From: Luteimonas rhizosphaerae
GTDB lineage: Bacteria > Pseudomonadota > Gammaproteobacteria > Xanthomonadales > Xanthomonadaceae
NCBI RefSeq assembly: GCF_002849595.1
Contig: NZ_NRQR01000017.1
Span: 1-58,775, forward strand
DNA length: 58,775 nt
Direction: 5' to 3'
Part shown: positions 1 through 10,887 of the stretch, piece after piece
How positions within the stretch are numbered: position 1 is the first letter of the stretch
Layout of the letters: each line of letters opens with the position of its first letter
Translations under genes and position numbers: made by a program
The notes under the pieces: generated by a model
Database searches by the model: none
What the model was told of the DNA's origin: nothing
The model's input: the letters and a program-made list of their open reading frames with translations, nothing else

Positions 1-14
1 AGACAGAGAGCAGA

Positions 15-42
15 AAGCAGAAGGCCGCCCTGGGGCGGCCTT
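15..42 (-). terminator. Rho-independent-like terminator after sucD
   Basis: On the minus strand, just past the sucD stop, an 8-bp GC stem (GGCCGCCC/GGGCGGCC, plus-strand positions 23-40) with a 2-nt loop is flanked by AA/TT pairs. It is followed by a pyrimidine-rich, T-containing tail (CTTCTGCTTTCTG). It plausibly ends the sucC-sucD transcript. The T tract is interrupted, so efficiency is uncertain. Confidence 0.7.
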
Positions 43-69
43 CCGACATCACACAAAGAACGCCTGGAA

Positions 70-945
<876 letters not shown>

Positions 946-973
946 GGGGTGGAAATCCTTGGTTGTTTTTTTA

Positions 974-1094
974 GCCCCTCTCCCGCATGCGGGAGAGAAG
1001 TCGGGGTGAGGGCTGCTGTGCGAAAAGCGCCCTCACCCGCGGTCGGCTCCCTCTCCCACGACGGGGACCGAGGTCCCGCGAACGGGAGAGGGAT
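974..1094. repeat. REP-like palindromic element between sucC and sucD
   Basis: Nested inverted repeats fill most of the sucC-sucD spacer. A CTCTCCCGC/GCGGGAGAG hairpin is at 978-997. GGGGTGAGGGC (1003-1013) pairs with GCCCTCACCC (1028-1037). A CCCTCTCCC/GGGAGAGGG pair spans about 1050-1092. The CCCTCTCCC...GGTGAGGG vocabulary is typical of dispersed REP elements in xanthomonads, and a related copy sits between ettA and map. As RNA it could protect upstream sucC mRNA or dampen sucD expression, which is inference. Confidence 0.7.
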
Positions 1095-1111
1095 TCGATA
1101 CGTCGCGTCCC

Positions 1112-2281
<1,170 letters not shown>

Positions 2282-2470
2282 GTGGGGTCCGTACGAAAAG
2301 GAAAAGTCGCCGGCCGGCAGTGCGCATGACGCGGGGGCCGACGGGGCCCGCTATTGTCTCGCATGCGCGTCCCCCGGGCAAAACCGCGTTCTGGCGGCCG
2401 ACGCGGCCGGCCTATACTCGGCCCTCCGGCCCCTCTGGACGCCCCCGTGCCCCTGCTCGCCGTCCCTGCG

Positions 2471-4063
2471 ATGTCCCTGCAGCACCTGCAGCGCGAACTG
2501 TCGCTGTTCGCGCTGTACCGGGTGCTCGAAGCGGCCCTGCTGGCGGCTCTGGTGTTCAGCCCGTTCGGCGACACGATGGGCGAGATCGTCGATGCGCCGA
2601 TCGCGATCTCGGTCTGCATCGGCTACCTGATCGCGTCGATCGGCCTGCTGCTGCATGCCCGCAGCGCGCGCGTCCACCATTCCGCGCACGCGACCGTCGG
2701 CGTGGCCGTCGACATCCTGGTCGCCGCATTGATCACCCACGCCGTGCCGGACGTCGCCCCGGGCGTGGCGATGCTGCTGCTGTTCAACATCGGCGCGGCC
2801 TCGCTGTTCGTCACCCTGCGCACCAGCCTGCTGATCGCCGCAGCGGCCGCCGCGCTGCTGATGCTCGAGCGCCTGGTCGGGGCCGCGAGCAACGGCAGCT
2901 TCGACCGGCCGCTGGCCGAGATGCTGATGTTCTCGCTCGGCTTCTTCGCCGCCGCGTCGCTGACCCGCCAGCTCGGTACCCAGGTGCGCGAGACCCACGC
3001 GCTGGCCGACCGGCGCGGCGCCGAGGCGGCGAGCCTGGCCGAGATCAGCGAACTGATCATCCGGCGCATGCAGACCGGCGTGCTGCTGGTCGACAGCACC
3101 GGGCACATCCGCCTGAGCAACGAGTCGGCGATGCTGCTGCTCGGCGACGACAGCGTGACCGGCGCCAATGCGCTGCAGGACCGCACGCTGGCGCAGCTCT
3201 CGCCGCCGCTGGCGATGCGGCTGGCGGCATGGCTGCGCGCGGGCATCACCGATACCGCCCCGCTGACGCTGAAGGAACACAAGGACGTGCTGCCGCGCTT
3301 CGTGCGGCTGATGGCGTATGGCGACAGCACCCTGGTGTTCCTCGACGACACCTCGCTGGTCTCGCAGCGCGCCGAATCGCTGACCCTGGCGACGATGGGG
3401 CGCTTCTCCGCGGGCCTCGCCCACGAGATCCGCAACCCGCTGGCCGCGATCAGCTACGCGACCCAGCTGCTGGAGGAATCGCAGGACATCCGCGAGCCCG
3501 ACCGCCGCCTGCTGCAGATCATCCACCAGCAGTGCCTGCGCACGAACGGCATCGTCGAGAGCGTGCTGGGCCTGGCCCGCCGCGAGCGCGCGCGGCCCGA
3601 ACACGTCGACCTGGTCGCGGCCGCGCATGCGTTCGTGCAGGACTACCGCCTGATCGTCGCGGAGGAGAATGCGGAGATCAAGGTCAGCTGCGACCAGGCC
3701 ACCATGGCCACGATGTTCGATCCGCGCCACCTGCACCAGGTGCTGACGGCGCTGGTCAACAACGCCGTCCGCTACGGCCGCATGCCGGGCGAGCCCGCGC
3801 GCATCACGCTGCGGATCGAGGTGATGGGCGATGCGCCGACGCTGGGCGTGCTCGACCGCGGCCCCGGCATCCCGGACGCCGTCGCCGCCCAGCTGTTCCG
3901 GCCCTTCTTCACCACGTCCGAGAGCGGCACCGGCCTCGGGCTCTACATCGCCCACGAGCTGTGCCGGGCAAACCAGAGCCATATCGAATACGTCGCCGTG
4001 CCCGGCGGCGGCGCGTGCTTCCGCGTGCACCTGCCGGCGCGTGACCGCCTGCTGCGGGACTGA
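2471..4063 (+). CDS. pilS: PilS, sensor histidine kinase of type IV pilus regulation
   Basis: Inner-membrane histidine kinase that, with PilR, controls sigma-54-dependent pilA transcription. From the N-terminus there are about six hydrophobic membrane segments in the first ~180 residues and a PAS-like linker. The H-box AGLAHEIRNPLAAI follows (phospho-accepting His at about 318), then the N-box TALVNNAVRYG and the G boxes DRGPGIPD and GTGLGLYIA. I chose the ATG at 2471 (530 aa) because the protein then begins directly before the first membrane helix. The frame stays open to a TTG at 2354 with an Arg/Pro-rich extension, and no candidate has a strong ribosome-binding site. It is divergent from sucC. 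An unusually long 437-bp gap separates it from pilR. Identification is firm; the start is uncertain. Confidence 0.93.
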   Translation: MSLQHLQRELSLFALYRVLEAALLAALVFSPFGDTMGEIVDAPIAISVCIGYLIASIGLLLHARSARVHHSAHATVGVAVDILVAALITHAVPDVAPGVAMLLLFNIGAASLFVTLRTSLLIAAAAAALLMLERLVGAASNGSFDRPLAEMLMFSLGFFAAASLTRQLGTQVRETHALADRRGAEAASLAEISELIIRRMQTGVLLVDSTGHIRLSNESAMLLLGDDSVTGANALQDRTLAQLSPPLAMRLAAWLRAGITDTAPLTLKEHKDVLPRFVRLMAYGDSTLVFLDDTSLVSQRAESLTLATMGRFSAGLAHEIRNPLAAISYATQLLEESQDIREPDRRLLQIIHQQCLRTNGIVESVLGLARRERARPEHVDLVAAAHAFVQDYRLIVAEENAEIKVSCDQATMATMFDPRHLHQVLTALVNNAVRYGRMPGEPARITLRIEVMGDAPTLGVLDRGPGIPDAVAAQLFRPFFTTSESGTGLGLYIAHELCRANQSHIEYVAVPGGGACFRVHLPARDRLLRD

Positions 4064-4500
4064 CGCAAGCTCGGTACCCAGCGCCTCACGTCGTCCGGCA
4101 CGCGCCCGGTTTAGAGGCCTAGTCAGAGCGGCCGGCGCGACACACGCACGCAGGTCGTGTCGGCGGATCGCCGATGCCGGGGCTTCCTTGACCGGCCCTG
4201 CGCCGCCGCGAATGCGACGCAGCGTCCCGCGGCGGGGACGCCGGTGGCGAGGTCTGCCGGAACCGGGCAGTGCGTTTTTTGCTCGCTGCAGGTGGGCCAT
4301 CCCGACCGGACGCGCCGGTTTCCAAGGAGTTTGCCCGGCTTGCAGACGACGGGTACGCCGATCGACCGGCGATCCGCCCCCGTTCGCATCAGCCGCGACC
4401 TTTGGCCGGAAACGCAGTGCGGCCGCCCTCACGGCCTCGTCACTAGGGGCGAAAGATGTCAATATTCGTCACATCGACCGGTGGTTACAGATAGAACTAG
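4064..4500. other. 437-bp pilS-pilR spacer with no convincing gene
   Basis: No reading frame here looks protein-like: the open frames are Arg/Pro/Ala-rich shadows. The last ~50 bases before pilR are notably less GC-rich and contain an imperfect dyad, GATGT...ACATC at about 4457-4477, inside which GTCA is directly repeated. This suggests pilR has its own promoter or operator rather than being coupled to pilS. No clear -35/-10 pair could be fixed. Confidence 0.5.
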
Positions 4501-5904
4501 ATGAGCGAACAACGCAGCGTGCTGATCGTCGACGACGAACACGACATCCGTGAGCTCCTCGTCCTGACCCTGGGCCGCATGGGATTGCGGACCGATACCG
4601 CGCCCAGCCTGGCCGCCGCCCGGGCCCTGCTGGCGACCTCGCACTACGACCTGTGCCTGACCGACATGCGCCTGCCCGACGGCTCCGGCCTCGAGCTGGT
4701 CGGCGAGATCAACACCCGCTTCCCCGGCACCCCGGTCGCGATGATCACCGCCTACGGCAACGTCGAGGCCGCGGTCGAGGCGTTGAAAGCCGGCGCGTTC
4801 GACTTCGTCAGCAAGCCGGTCGACATCCACGTGCTCCGCGGCCTGGTGCGCCAGGCGCTCGAGCTGGGCGAACGTGCACGCCGCGAGACCGATGACACCG
4901 GTAGCCGCCTGCTCGGCACGTCGGCGCCGATGGTCACGCTCCGCGCGACGATCGCCAAGGTCGCGCGCAGCCAGGCGCCGGTCTACATCAACGGCGAGTC
5001 CGGCACCGGCAAGGAACTCGTCGCCCGCACCATCCACGCGCAGGGCGCGCGCGCGTCCGGCCCCTTCATCCCGGTCAACTGCGGCGCGATCCCGACCGAG
5101 CTGATGGAAAGCGAGTTCTTCGGCCACAAGAAGGGCAGCTTCACCGGCGCGCACAGCGACAAGCCCGGCCTGTTCCAGGCGGCCAACGGCGGCACCCTGT
5201 TCCTCGACGAGGTGGCCGAGCTGCCGCTGCCGATGCAGGTCAAGCTGCTGCGCGCGATCCAGGAGAAGTGCGTGCGCCCGGTCGGCGCGCCGGGCGAAGT
5301 GCAGGTCGACGTGCGCATTCTCTCGGCGACGCACAAGGACCTGTCGGCGCTCGTCGACGAAGGCCGCTTCCGCCACGACCTCTATTACCGCATCAACGTC
5401 ATCGGCCTCAGCGTGCCGCCGCTTCGCGAGCGCACCGGCGACCTGCCGCTGCTGTCCGATGCCATCCTGCAGCGCCTCGCCCTGGCCATGCATCGCCGCG
5501 CCCCGCAGCTGGCCGGCGACGCCATCGCCGCGCTGGAGGGCTATGCCTTCCCCGGCAATGTCCGCGAACTGGAAAACGTGCTCGAACGCGCCCTGGCGAT
5601 GGCCGACGAGGATCTGATCCGCGCCGACGACCTGCACCTGCCCACCGGCAACGGCCAGCCCCGCCCCGGTGCCCATGGCGGCGCAGCCGAGCCCACGCAG
5701 ACCCGCCTGCCGCCCGATCCCCGCACGATGAGTCCATACGAGACCGCGGGCACCGCCCTGCCCTCGTACATCGAGGACATCGAGCGCGCCGCGATCCAGC
5801 AGGCCCTGCAGGAAAACCGCTACAACAAGACCAAGACTGCGGCTGCGCTCGGCATCACCTTCCGCGCCCTGCGCTACAAGCTGAAGAAGCTGGCGATCGA
5901 TTGA
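4501..5904 (+). CDS. pilR: PilR, sigma-54-dependent response regulator for pilin expression
   Basis: NtrC-family activator of pilA transcription, phosphorylated by PilS. The 467 aa contain a receiver domain (LIVDDEHD near the start, phospho-acceptor Asp55 in CLTDMRLPDG). An AAA+ domain follows with Walker A GESGTGKE at 165-172 and the sigma-54 contact loop GSFTGA at 212-217. This is GSFTGA rather than GAFTGA, a conservative change. A Fis-type helix-turn-helix ends the protein (NKTKTAAALGITFRALRYKL). Its likely target is the -24/-12 promoter upstream of pilA at 12643-12658. The ATG has only a weak GATAGA upstream. A perfect GC hairpin follows the stop. Confidence 0.97.
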   Translation: MSEQRSVLIVDDEHDIRELLVLTLGRMGLRTDTAPSLAAARALLATSHYDLCLTDMRLPDGSGLELVGEINTRFPGTPVAMITAYGNVEAAVEALKAGAFDFVSKPVDIHVLRGLVRQALELGERARRETDDTGSRLLGTSAPMVTLRATIAKVARSQAPVYINGESGTGKELVARTIHAQGARASGPFIPVNCGAIPTELMESEFFGHKKGSFTGAHSDKPGLFQAANGGTLFLDEVAELPLPMQVKLLRAIQEKCVRPVGAPGEVQVDVRILSATHKDLSALVDEGRFRHDLYYRINVIGLSVPPLRERTGDLPLLSDAILQRLALAMHRRAPQLAGDAIAALEGYAFPGNVRELENVLERALAMADEDLIRADDLHLPTGNGQPRPGAHGGAAEPTQTRLPPDPRTMSPYETAGTALPSYIEDIERAAIQQALQENRYNKTKTAAALGITFRALRYKLKKLAID

Positions 5905-5908
5905 GGGC

Positions 5909-5926
5909 GCGGCGGAGTTCCGCCGC
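5909..5926. terminator. GC hairpin just after pilR
   Basis: A perfect 8-bp dyad (GCGGCGGA-GT-TCCGCCGC) begins 4 bp after the pilR stop. There is no T run on the plus strand, so it may act as an mRNA 3' stabiliser or weak terminator rather than a classical intrinsic terminator. Confidence 0.45.
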
Positions 5927-5934
5927 AATCCTCC

Positions 5935-6010
5935 GGACCTCGCTCGCGCAGAAGTGCGTTCGCGCGCGAGGCGGCGTTCCCGAGGTCCATCGCGGCCAAG
6001 GCCGCTCCTG
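5935..6010. repeat. Long hairpin/REP-type element between convergent pilR and coaE
   Basis: An outer stem GGACCTCG (5935-5942) pairs with CGAGGTCC (5981-5988) and encloses an inner CGCTCGCGC/GCGCGCG dyad. It is followed by the short dyad GCGGCCAAGGCCGC (about 5992-6005) and CTCCTGCA. The GCGCGAGCGC / GGCCGCTCCTGCA wording recurs in the REP pair at 13642-13715. It probably marks the end of both convergent transcripts. Confidence 0.5.
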
Positions 6011-6135
6011 CATCATGCGGACTCGAGCACCCCGGACTCGCGGGTATCCGCGATGTGTCGACGCGCGGCGAGCGCGAGTCGAAGCAGCCGACCCTGGCGA
6101 GCACCCAAGCCGTCGACGCGTTCCCGACGGCACGA

Positions 6136-6744
6136 TCAAGTCCGGACCAGTCCCCGGTACCGCGCATCCATCGCCTCGACGTGCGCCGCCAGCTCGGCCA
6201 GCGTGCGGTCGTTGACGATCACGTCATCGGCGATCGCGAGACGCGCCATGCGATCGGCCTGCGCTTCGATCATGCCCTGCGCCAGTGCCAGGTCGATTCC
6301 GTCCCGTTGCAGGAGACGCGCGATCTGTACCGCCTCCGGAACGTCGATCACCAGCACCCGCGTGATCCAGGGATAGGCGCCGCGACCGCCCTCGGCCAGC
6401 AGCGGGATCGCCGCGACGGCATACGGCCCGGGCGCGGCGCGGCAGGCCGCTTCCAGTTGCCGACGGACGCGCGGATGGATGATGGCTTCGAGACGCGCGC
6501 GCGCCGTGGGGTCGGCGAAGATCCGCTGCCGCATCGCGGCGCGATCGAGACCGCCGTCCGGCGCGAGCACCTCCATGCCGAACGCGTGCACGACCTCCGC
6601 CAGACCGTCGCTTCCCATCGCGACGGCGTCGCGGGCCGCGATGTCGGCGTCCGCCACATGAACATCGAGCGCTTCGAATGCGCGCGTCGCCGCCGTCTTG
6701 CCGGACGCGACGCCGCCGGTCAGGCCGATGACGAAGTCAGACAT
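6136..6744 (-). CDS. coaE: Dephospho-CoA kinase
   Basis: Catalyses the last step of coenzyme A synthesis: ATP-dependent phosphorylation of the 3'-hydroxyl of dephospho-CoA. The 202 aa match CoaE length. The P-loop GLTGGVASGKT is at residues 7-17, followed by the DADIAARD substrate segment and IIHPRVRRQLE, all typical. It is the last gene of the pilB-pilC-pilD-coaE run and starts 60 bp after the pilD stop. The position of coaE next to the prepilin peptidase gene is conserved in many gammaproteobacteria. Confidence 0.96.
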   Translation of the reverse strand: MSDFVIGLTGGVASGKTAATRAFEALDVHVADADIAARDAVAMGSDGLAEVVHAFGMEVLAPDGGLDRAAMRQRIFADPTARARLEAIIHPRVRRQLEAACRAAPGPYAVAAIPLLAEGGRGAYPWITRVLVIDVPEAVQIARLLQRDGIDLALAQGMIEAQADRMARLAIADDVIVNDRTLAELAAHVEAMDARYRGLVRT

Positions 6745-6804
6745 GGCGGCGATCGGCAGGCATCAGGAAGAAGCGTGTGGCCGGGTCGGATGTGCCTGCG
6801 CGGC

Positions 6805-7668
6805 CTACTGCAGGCCCGAGACGCGCAGATAGGTGGCCGTGAGGTCGTGGCCCCACATGAAGGTGATCCAGCCGGCGACGGCGAGATAGGGGCCGAACGG
6901 AATCGGCGTCGCCCGGTCGCGGCCCTGGACGGCGAGCATGATCGACCCTATTACCGCGCCGGCGACCGCCGACAGCAGGATGATCGGCAGCAGCCCGCTT
7001 AGGCCGCACCAGGCGCCGAGCGCGGCCAGCAACTTGAAATCGCCATGGCCCATGCCTTCCTTGCCGGTCGCCTGTTTGAACAGCCACCAGACCGACCACA
7101 GGCTCACGTAACCGACCAACGCGCCGAGCAGCGCCGGCTTGGCCGGCATGTACAGCGCATCCAGACTGGCGATCAGCCCGAGCCACATCAACGGCAGCGT
7201 CAGCGTATCCGGCAACAGCTGGGTGCGGATGTCGATGCCCGACAGCGCGATCAGGAACCCTGTCAGCACCAGTGCGCCGAACCCCTGCCAGCCGAAGCCG
7301 AAGCGCCACACGCAGGCCACGAACAACAGCATCGTCAGCAGCTCGACGGCCGGGTACTGGATCGAGATCGGTGCCTTGCAGCTGCGGCACTTGCCGCGCA
7401 AGGCGAGCCAGCTGACGACCGGGATGTTCTCGTACCACGACAGCTGGTGGCCGCAGTGGGGACAGTGCGAACGCTCGACGACAATGCCCGGCGGCGGCGG
7501 ATCGTAGAGCTCCGGCTCGCCGAGGATCTCGCGGCTGTCGCGCTTCCACTGCCACTCCATGCGCCTGGGCAGGCGCAGGATCACGACGTTGAGGAAGCTG
7601 CCGACGAGCAGGCCGAAACCGGCGGCGAGGGGAAACCCGAGCGCGGGGTTCTGGTCGAGAAACGCCAT
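6805..7668 (-). CDS. pilD: Prepilin peptidase / N-methyltransferase PilD
   Basis: Bifunctional inner-membrane aspartic protease that cleaves type IV prepilins after the conserved Gly and N-methylates the new N-terminus. In this organism it probably also processes the Xps/Gsp type II pseudopilins. The 287-aa protein has the cytoplasmic zinc-type cysteine pairs CPHC (69-72) and CRSC (94-97). The aspartates of the protease site are visible as GIDIRTQLLPD (Asp146) and GHGDFKL (Asp210), and several hydrophobic helices follow. The gene lies 19 bp after pilC. The ATG start fits the family N-terminus. Confidence 0.97.
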   Translation of the reverse strand: MAFLDQNPALGFPLAAGFGLLVGSFLNVVILRLPRRMEWQWKRDSREILGEPELYDPPPPGIVVERSHCPHCGHQLSWYENIPVVSWLALRGKCRSCKAPISIQYPAVELLTMLLFVACVWRFGFGWQGFGALVLTGFLIALSGIDIRTQLLPDTLTLPLMWLGLIASLDALYMPAKPALLGALVGYVSLWSVWWLFKQATGKEGMGHGDFKLLAALGAWCGLSGLLPIILLSAVAGAVIGSIMLAVQGRDRATPIPFGPYLAVAGWITFMWGHDLTATYLRVSGLQ

Positions 7669-7687
7669 CAGTGAGACAGGGCCATCG

Positions 7688-8965
7688 TCAGATCGTCGCA
7701 GCGATCTTGAAGATCGGCAGGTACATGCCGATGACCATCGAGCCGATGACGCCGCCGATGATGATCATGATCATCGGCTCGATCAGGCTGCTCAGGGCGT
7801 CGACGGCATTGTTGACCTCTTCCTCGTAGAACTCCGCCACCTTGAACAGCATCGTGTCCAGGGCGCCGGCTTCCTCGCCGATCGCGGTCATCTGCACCAC
7901 CATGTGCGGGAACAGGTTGACCTGCTTCATCGCCATGTTGACCTGATAGCCAACCGAGACGTCGTCACGGATCCGGTGCACGGCCTGCTCGTAGACCACG
8001 CTGCCGGTCGCACCGGCGACGATGTCCAGCGCCTCGACCAAGGGCACACCCGCCTTGAAGGTCGTGCCCAGCGTGCGTGCGAAGCGCGCGATCGCGGCGT
8101 TGTGCAGCACCTGCCCGATCACCGGGATCTTCAGCATCATCCGGTCGACGAAGTGCTGCAGGGCCGGCGAGCGCTTGAATACATAGATGAAGGCCACGAC
8201 AAAAGCGATGAACGCACCGAGGATCGCCCACCACCACGAGGTCATGAAGCGGCTCATGTCGACGATCAGCTGCGTGAACGCGGGGAGCTCGGCGTTGAAG
8301 CTCTTGAACGTCGCCTCGAACTGCGGCACCACGAAGATCAGCAGCACGGCGCTGACGAGGATTGCGACGGCAATGACCGTCGCCGGATAGAACAGCGCCT
8401 TCTTGATCTTGCCTTTGAGGCTCTCGGTGTTTTCCTTGTACGTGGCGATCGTGTCGAGCACGGTCTCCAGCACGCCGGCGGTCTCGCCGGCACGCACCAG
8501 ATTGCGGAACAGCTCGTCGAACTGCACCGGATACTTGGTCAGCGCCTCGCTGATCGACGAACCGCCTTCGATGTCCAGCCGCAGGCCGTTGACCATCGCC
8601 GCCATGCGCGGGTTCTTGTGGCCGTTGCCGATGATCTCCAGCGCCTGCACCACCGGCACGCCCGACTTGATCATCGTCGCGAGCTGGCGGCTGAACACCG
8701 CGATCTCTTTCGCGGTGATCTTCTTGCCGGTCGATCCGAACAGCGGCTTCGGCTTGACCTTGACCATGCCGGGCTGGATGCCCTGGCGGCGCAGCTCGGC
8801 GCGCAGCATGTTGGCGTTCTTCGCCTGCTGCTCGCCCTTCATCTTGACGCCGCGCTTGTCGGAGCCCTCCCAGACGAAAGTATCCAGCGTCACGCCCGCG
8901 CGGACGGGCACAGGCGGCTTCCTGCGCGGAATCGATTTCTTGGCGGCAGTACGTGACATCGACAT
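7688..8965 (-). CDS. pilC: Type IV pilus inner-membrane platform protein PilC
   Basis: Polytopic inner-membrane platform (GspF family) on which the PilB ATPase acts during pilus extension. Two GspF repeats are visible, each with hydrophobic segments; examples are the FYPATVIAVAILVSAVLLIFVV run and the C-terminal IEPMIMIIIGGVIGSMVIGM run. I moved the start from the longest frame to the ATG at 8965 (425 aa). A GGGGGAA ribosome-binding site sits about 8 nt upstream and the upstream residues look non-native. A second ATG two codons later has worse spacing. It lies 127 bp downstream of pilB. Confidence 0.96.
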   Translation of the reverse strand: MSMSRTAAKKSIPRRKPPVPVRAGVTLDTFVWEGSDKRGVKMKGEQQAKNANMLRAELRRQGIQPGMVKVKPKPLFGSTGKKITAKEIAVFSRQLATMIKSGVPVVQALEIIGNGHKNPRMAAMVNGLRLDIEGGSSISEALTKYPVQFDELFRNLVRAGETAGVLETVLDTIATYKENTESLKGKIKKALFYPATVIAVAILVSAVLLIFVVPQFEATFKSFNAELPAFTQLIVDMSRFMTSWWWAILGAFIAFVVAFIYVFKRSPALQHFVDRMMLKIPVIGQVLHNAAIARFARTLGTTFKAGVPLVEALDIVAGATGSVVYEQAVHRIRDDVSVGYQVNMAMKQVNLFPHMVVQMTAIGEEAGALDTMLFKVAEFYEEEVNNAVDALSSLIEPMIMIIIGGVIGSMVIGMYLPIFKIAATI

Positions 8966-9092
8966 GCTGGCATTCCCCCGAAGCCCGATTTCCCCAAACC
9001 GGGCGGATCGCCGCATGGTACCGGGTAATCGGCCAAAAAAGCAGGCCCGGATGTGACCGGGCGCAGGGTTTCACGACAGGCGAGCGGCGCGC

Positions 9093-10814
9093 CTAGTCCT
9101 TTGTCACGCGGTTGATCTCGGCCAGGCTGGTCAGCCCCTGCCGAGCCTTCTCCAGCGCCGACTTGCGCAGGTCGTTGACGCCCGAGCGCTCGGCGACCTC
9201 GGCGATCTGCAGCGCGTTGCCGCCCTGCAGGATGATCTCCTGGATCTGCTCGCTCATCGGCATCACCTGGTAGACGCCGACGCGGCCCTTGTAACCGTTG
9301 GTGCACTCGTCGCAACCGACCGCCTCGAACAGGGTCACGCCCGCGCGCACCTGGTCCTCGTTGAAGCCCTCGGCCAGCAGCGCATGATCCGGCAGCTCGA
9401 CCGGGCGCCGGCACTTGGAACACAGCCGGCGTGCCAGGCGCTGGGCAATGACCAGGGTCACCGACGAGGTGATGTTGTACGGCGCGATGCCCATGTTCAT
9501 CAGGCGCGAGATGGTCTGCGGCGCGTCGTTGGTGTGCAGCGTCGACAGCACCATGTGGCCGGTCTGTGCGGCCTTGATCGCGATCTCGGCGGTTTCCAAA
9601 TCGCGGATTTCGCCGACCATGATGATGTCCGGATCCTGCCGCAGGAACGAGCGCAGCGCCGCGGCGAAGGTCATGCCGCGCTTGTTGTTCTGCTGCACCT
9701 GGTTAACGCCGGGCAGGCGGATTTCGACCGGATCCTCGGCGGTCGAGATGTTGCGGGTCTCGTCATTGAGGATGCCGAGCGCGGTATACAGCGACACGGT
9801 CTTGCCCGAACCGGTCGGGCCGGTGACCAGCACCATGCCGTAGGGCTTGTGGATGGCCTCGAGGAACAGGGCCTGCTGGTCGGGCTCGTAGCCCAGCTTG
9901 TCGATGCCCAGCTTGGCCGCGCTGGCGTCGAGGATACGCAGCACCACCTTCTCGCCGAACAGCGTCGGCAGGGTGCTGACGCGGAAGTCGATCTGCTTGG
10001 TCTTCGACAGGTTCAGCTTGATGCGGCCGTCCTGCGGCACGCGCTTCTCGGCGATGTCCAGCTGCGCCATCACCTTCAGGCGCGCGGTGATGCGCTGGTT
10101 GAGCTTGACCGGCATCTTCGCCGACTGCTTCAGGATGCCATCGATGCGCAGGCGTACCCGGTAGTCGGTCTCGTAGGGCTCGAAGTGGATGTCGGATGCG
10201 CCGCGCTTGATCGCATCGACCAGCACCTTGTTGACGAACTTGACGATCGGCGTGTCGTCCTTGCCGTCGGCCACGTTCTCGATCTTGCCGCCGTCGTCGT
10301 CGCCGATCTCCAGCGCATCCAGGCCGTCGGTGTCGTCGAGCGCATCGCCGAACTGGTCGGACGCCTGCAGCCACAGCTCCTGCATGCGGCGGATGCTGTC
10401 CTCGTCGACGAGGATCGGCTCGACCGTCAGGTTGGTGTGGAACTTGATCTCGTCGAGCGCCTGCGAATTGGTCGGGTCCGCGGTGCCCACGAACAGGCGC
10501 GCGCCGCGCTTGAACAGCGGCAGCACCGCATGCTTCTGCAGCAGCTCCTCGCTGACCAGCTTGATCGCACTGGCCTGGCTGTCGAGCGCCGACGGGTCGA
10601 ACAGCGGCATGCCGAACTCGACCGAGTTCGCCGCCGCCATCTGCGCCGCGGTGACCAGTTTGTGCTCGCGCAGGTAGACCCCGACCTGCTTGCGCGCGGC
10701 GGTGGCCTTGTCGAGCGCTTCGCGTGCGGCGGCCTCGTCGAGCGCCCCGTCCAGGACGAGTCGGCGGGCGATGCCGGTGATGCCGACAAGGTTAGGGCTG
10801 GCGACGGCGCTCAT
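9093..10814 (-). CDS. pilB: Type IV pilus extension ATPase PilB
   Basis: Hexameric secretion-type ATPase (GspE family) that powers pilus polymerisation. The 573-aa protein has an N-terminal GspE_N/MshEN-like region, then Walker A GPTGSGKT (332-339), Asp box TAEDPVE, Walker B DIIMVGEIRD and His box TGHMVLSTLHTNDA. A zinc-binding tetracysteine site is formed by CSKC and CDEC (about 465-468 and 501-504). The start at 10814 (MSAVASPNLVG) is chosen because the 23 residues of the longer frame are not family-like. No strong ribosome-binding site is seen. It follows the unrecognised membrane protein gene. Confidence 0.97.
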   Translation of the reverse strand: MSAVASPNLVGITGIARRLVLDGALDEAAAREALDKATAARKQVGVYLREHKLVTAAQMAAANSVEFGMPLFDPSALDSQASAIKLVSEELLQKHAVLPLFKRGARLFVGTADPTNSQALDEIKFHTNLTVEPILVDEDSIRRMQELWLQASDQFGDALDDTDGLDALEIGDDDGGKIENVADGKDDTPIVKFVNKVLVDAIKRGASDIHFEPYETDYRVRLRIDGILKQSAKMPVKLNQRITARLKVMAQLDIAEKRVPQDGRIKLNLSKTKQIDFRVSTLPTLFGEKVVLRILDASAAKLGIDKLGYEPDQQALFLEAIHKPYGMVLVTGPTGSGKTVSLYTALGILNDETRNISTAEDPVEIRLPGVNQVQQNNKRGMTFAAALRSFLRQDPDIIMVGEIRDLETAEIAIKAAQTGHMVLSTLHTNDAPQTISRLMNMGIAPYNITSSVTLVIAQRLARRLCSKCRRPVELPDHALLAEGFNEDQVRAGVTLFEAVGCDECTNGYKGRVGVYQVMPMSEQIQEIILQGGNALQIAEVAERSGVNDLRKSALEKARQGLTSLAEINRVTKD

Positions 10815-10887
10815 AATTAGATTTCGATTTGGGCTACGCGCAACTTTACTGCAAGAAACCTTCAACTCAACGCGATGTCGCATCCAG

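Noticed and set aside
2351..4462. Long minus-strand frame opposite pilS
   Set aside because: His/Arg/Gln/Ala-rich shadow of the histidine kinase gene; pilS has all kinase motifs.
10815..10887. A sigma-54 promoter directly upstream of pilB
   Set aside because: TTGCAG and TTGAAG strings occur but no GG/GC doublets with the right 10-bp spacing were found.
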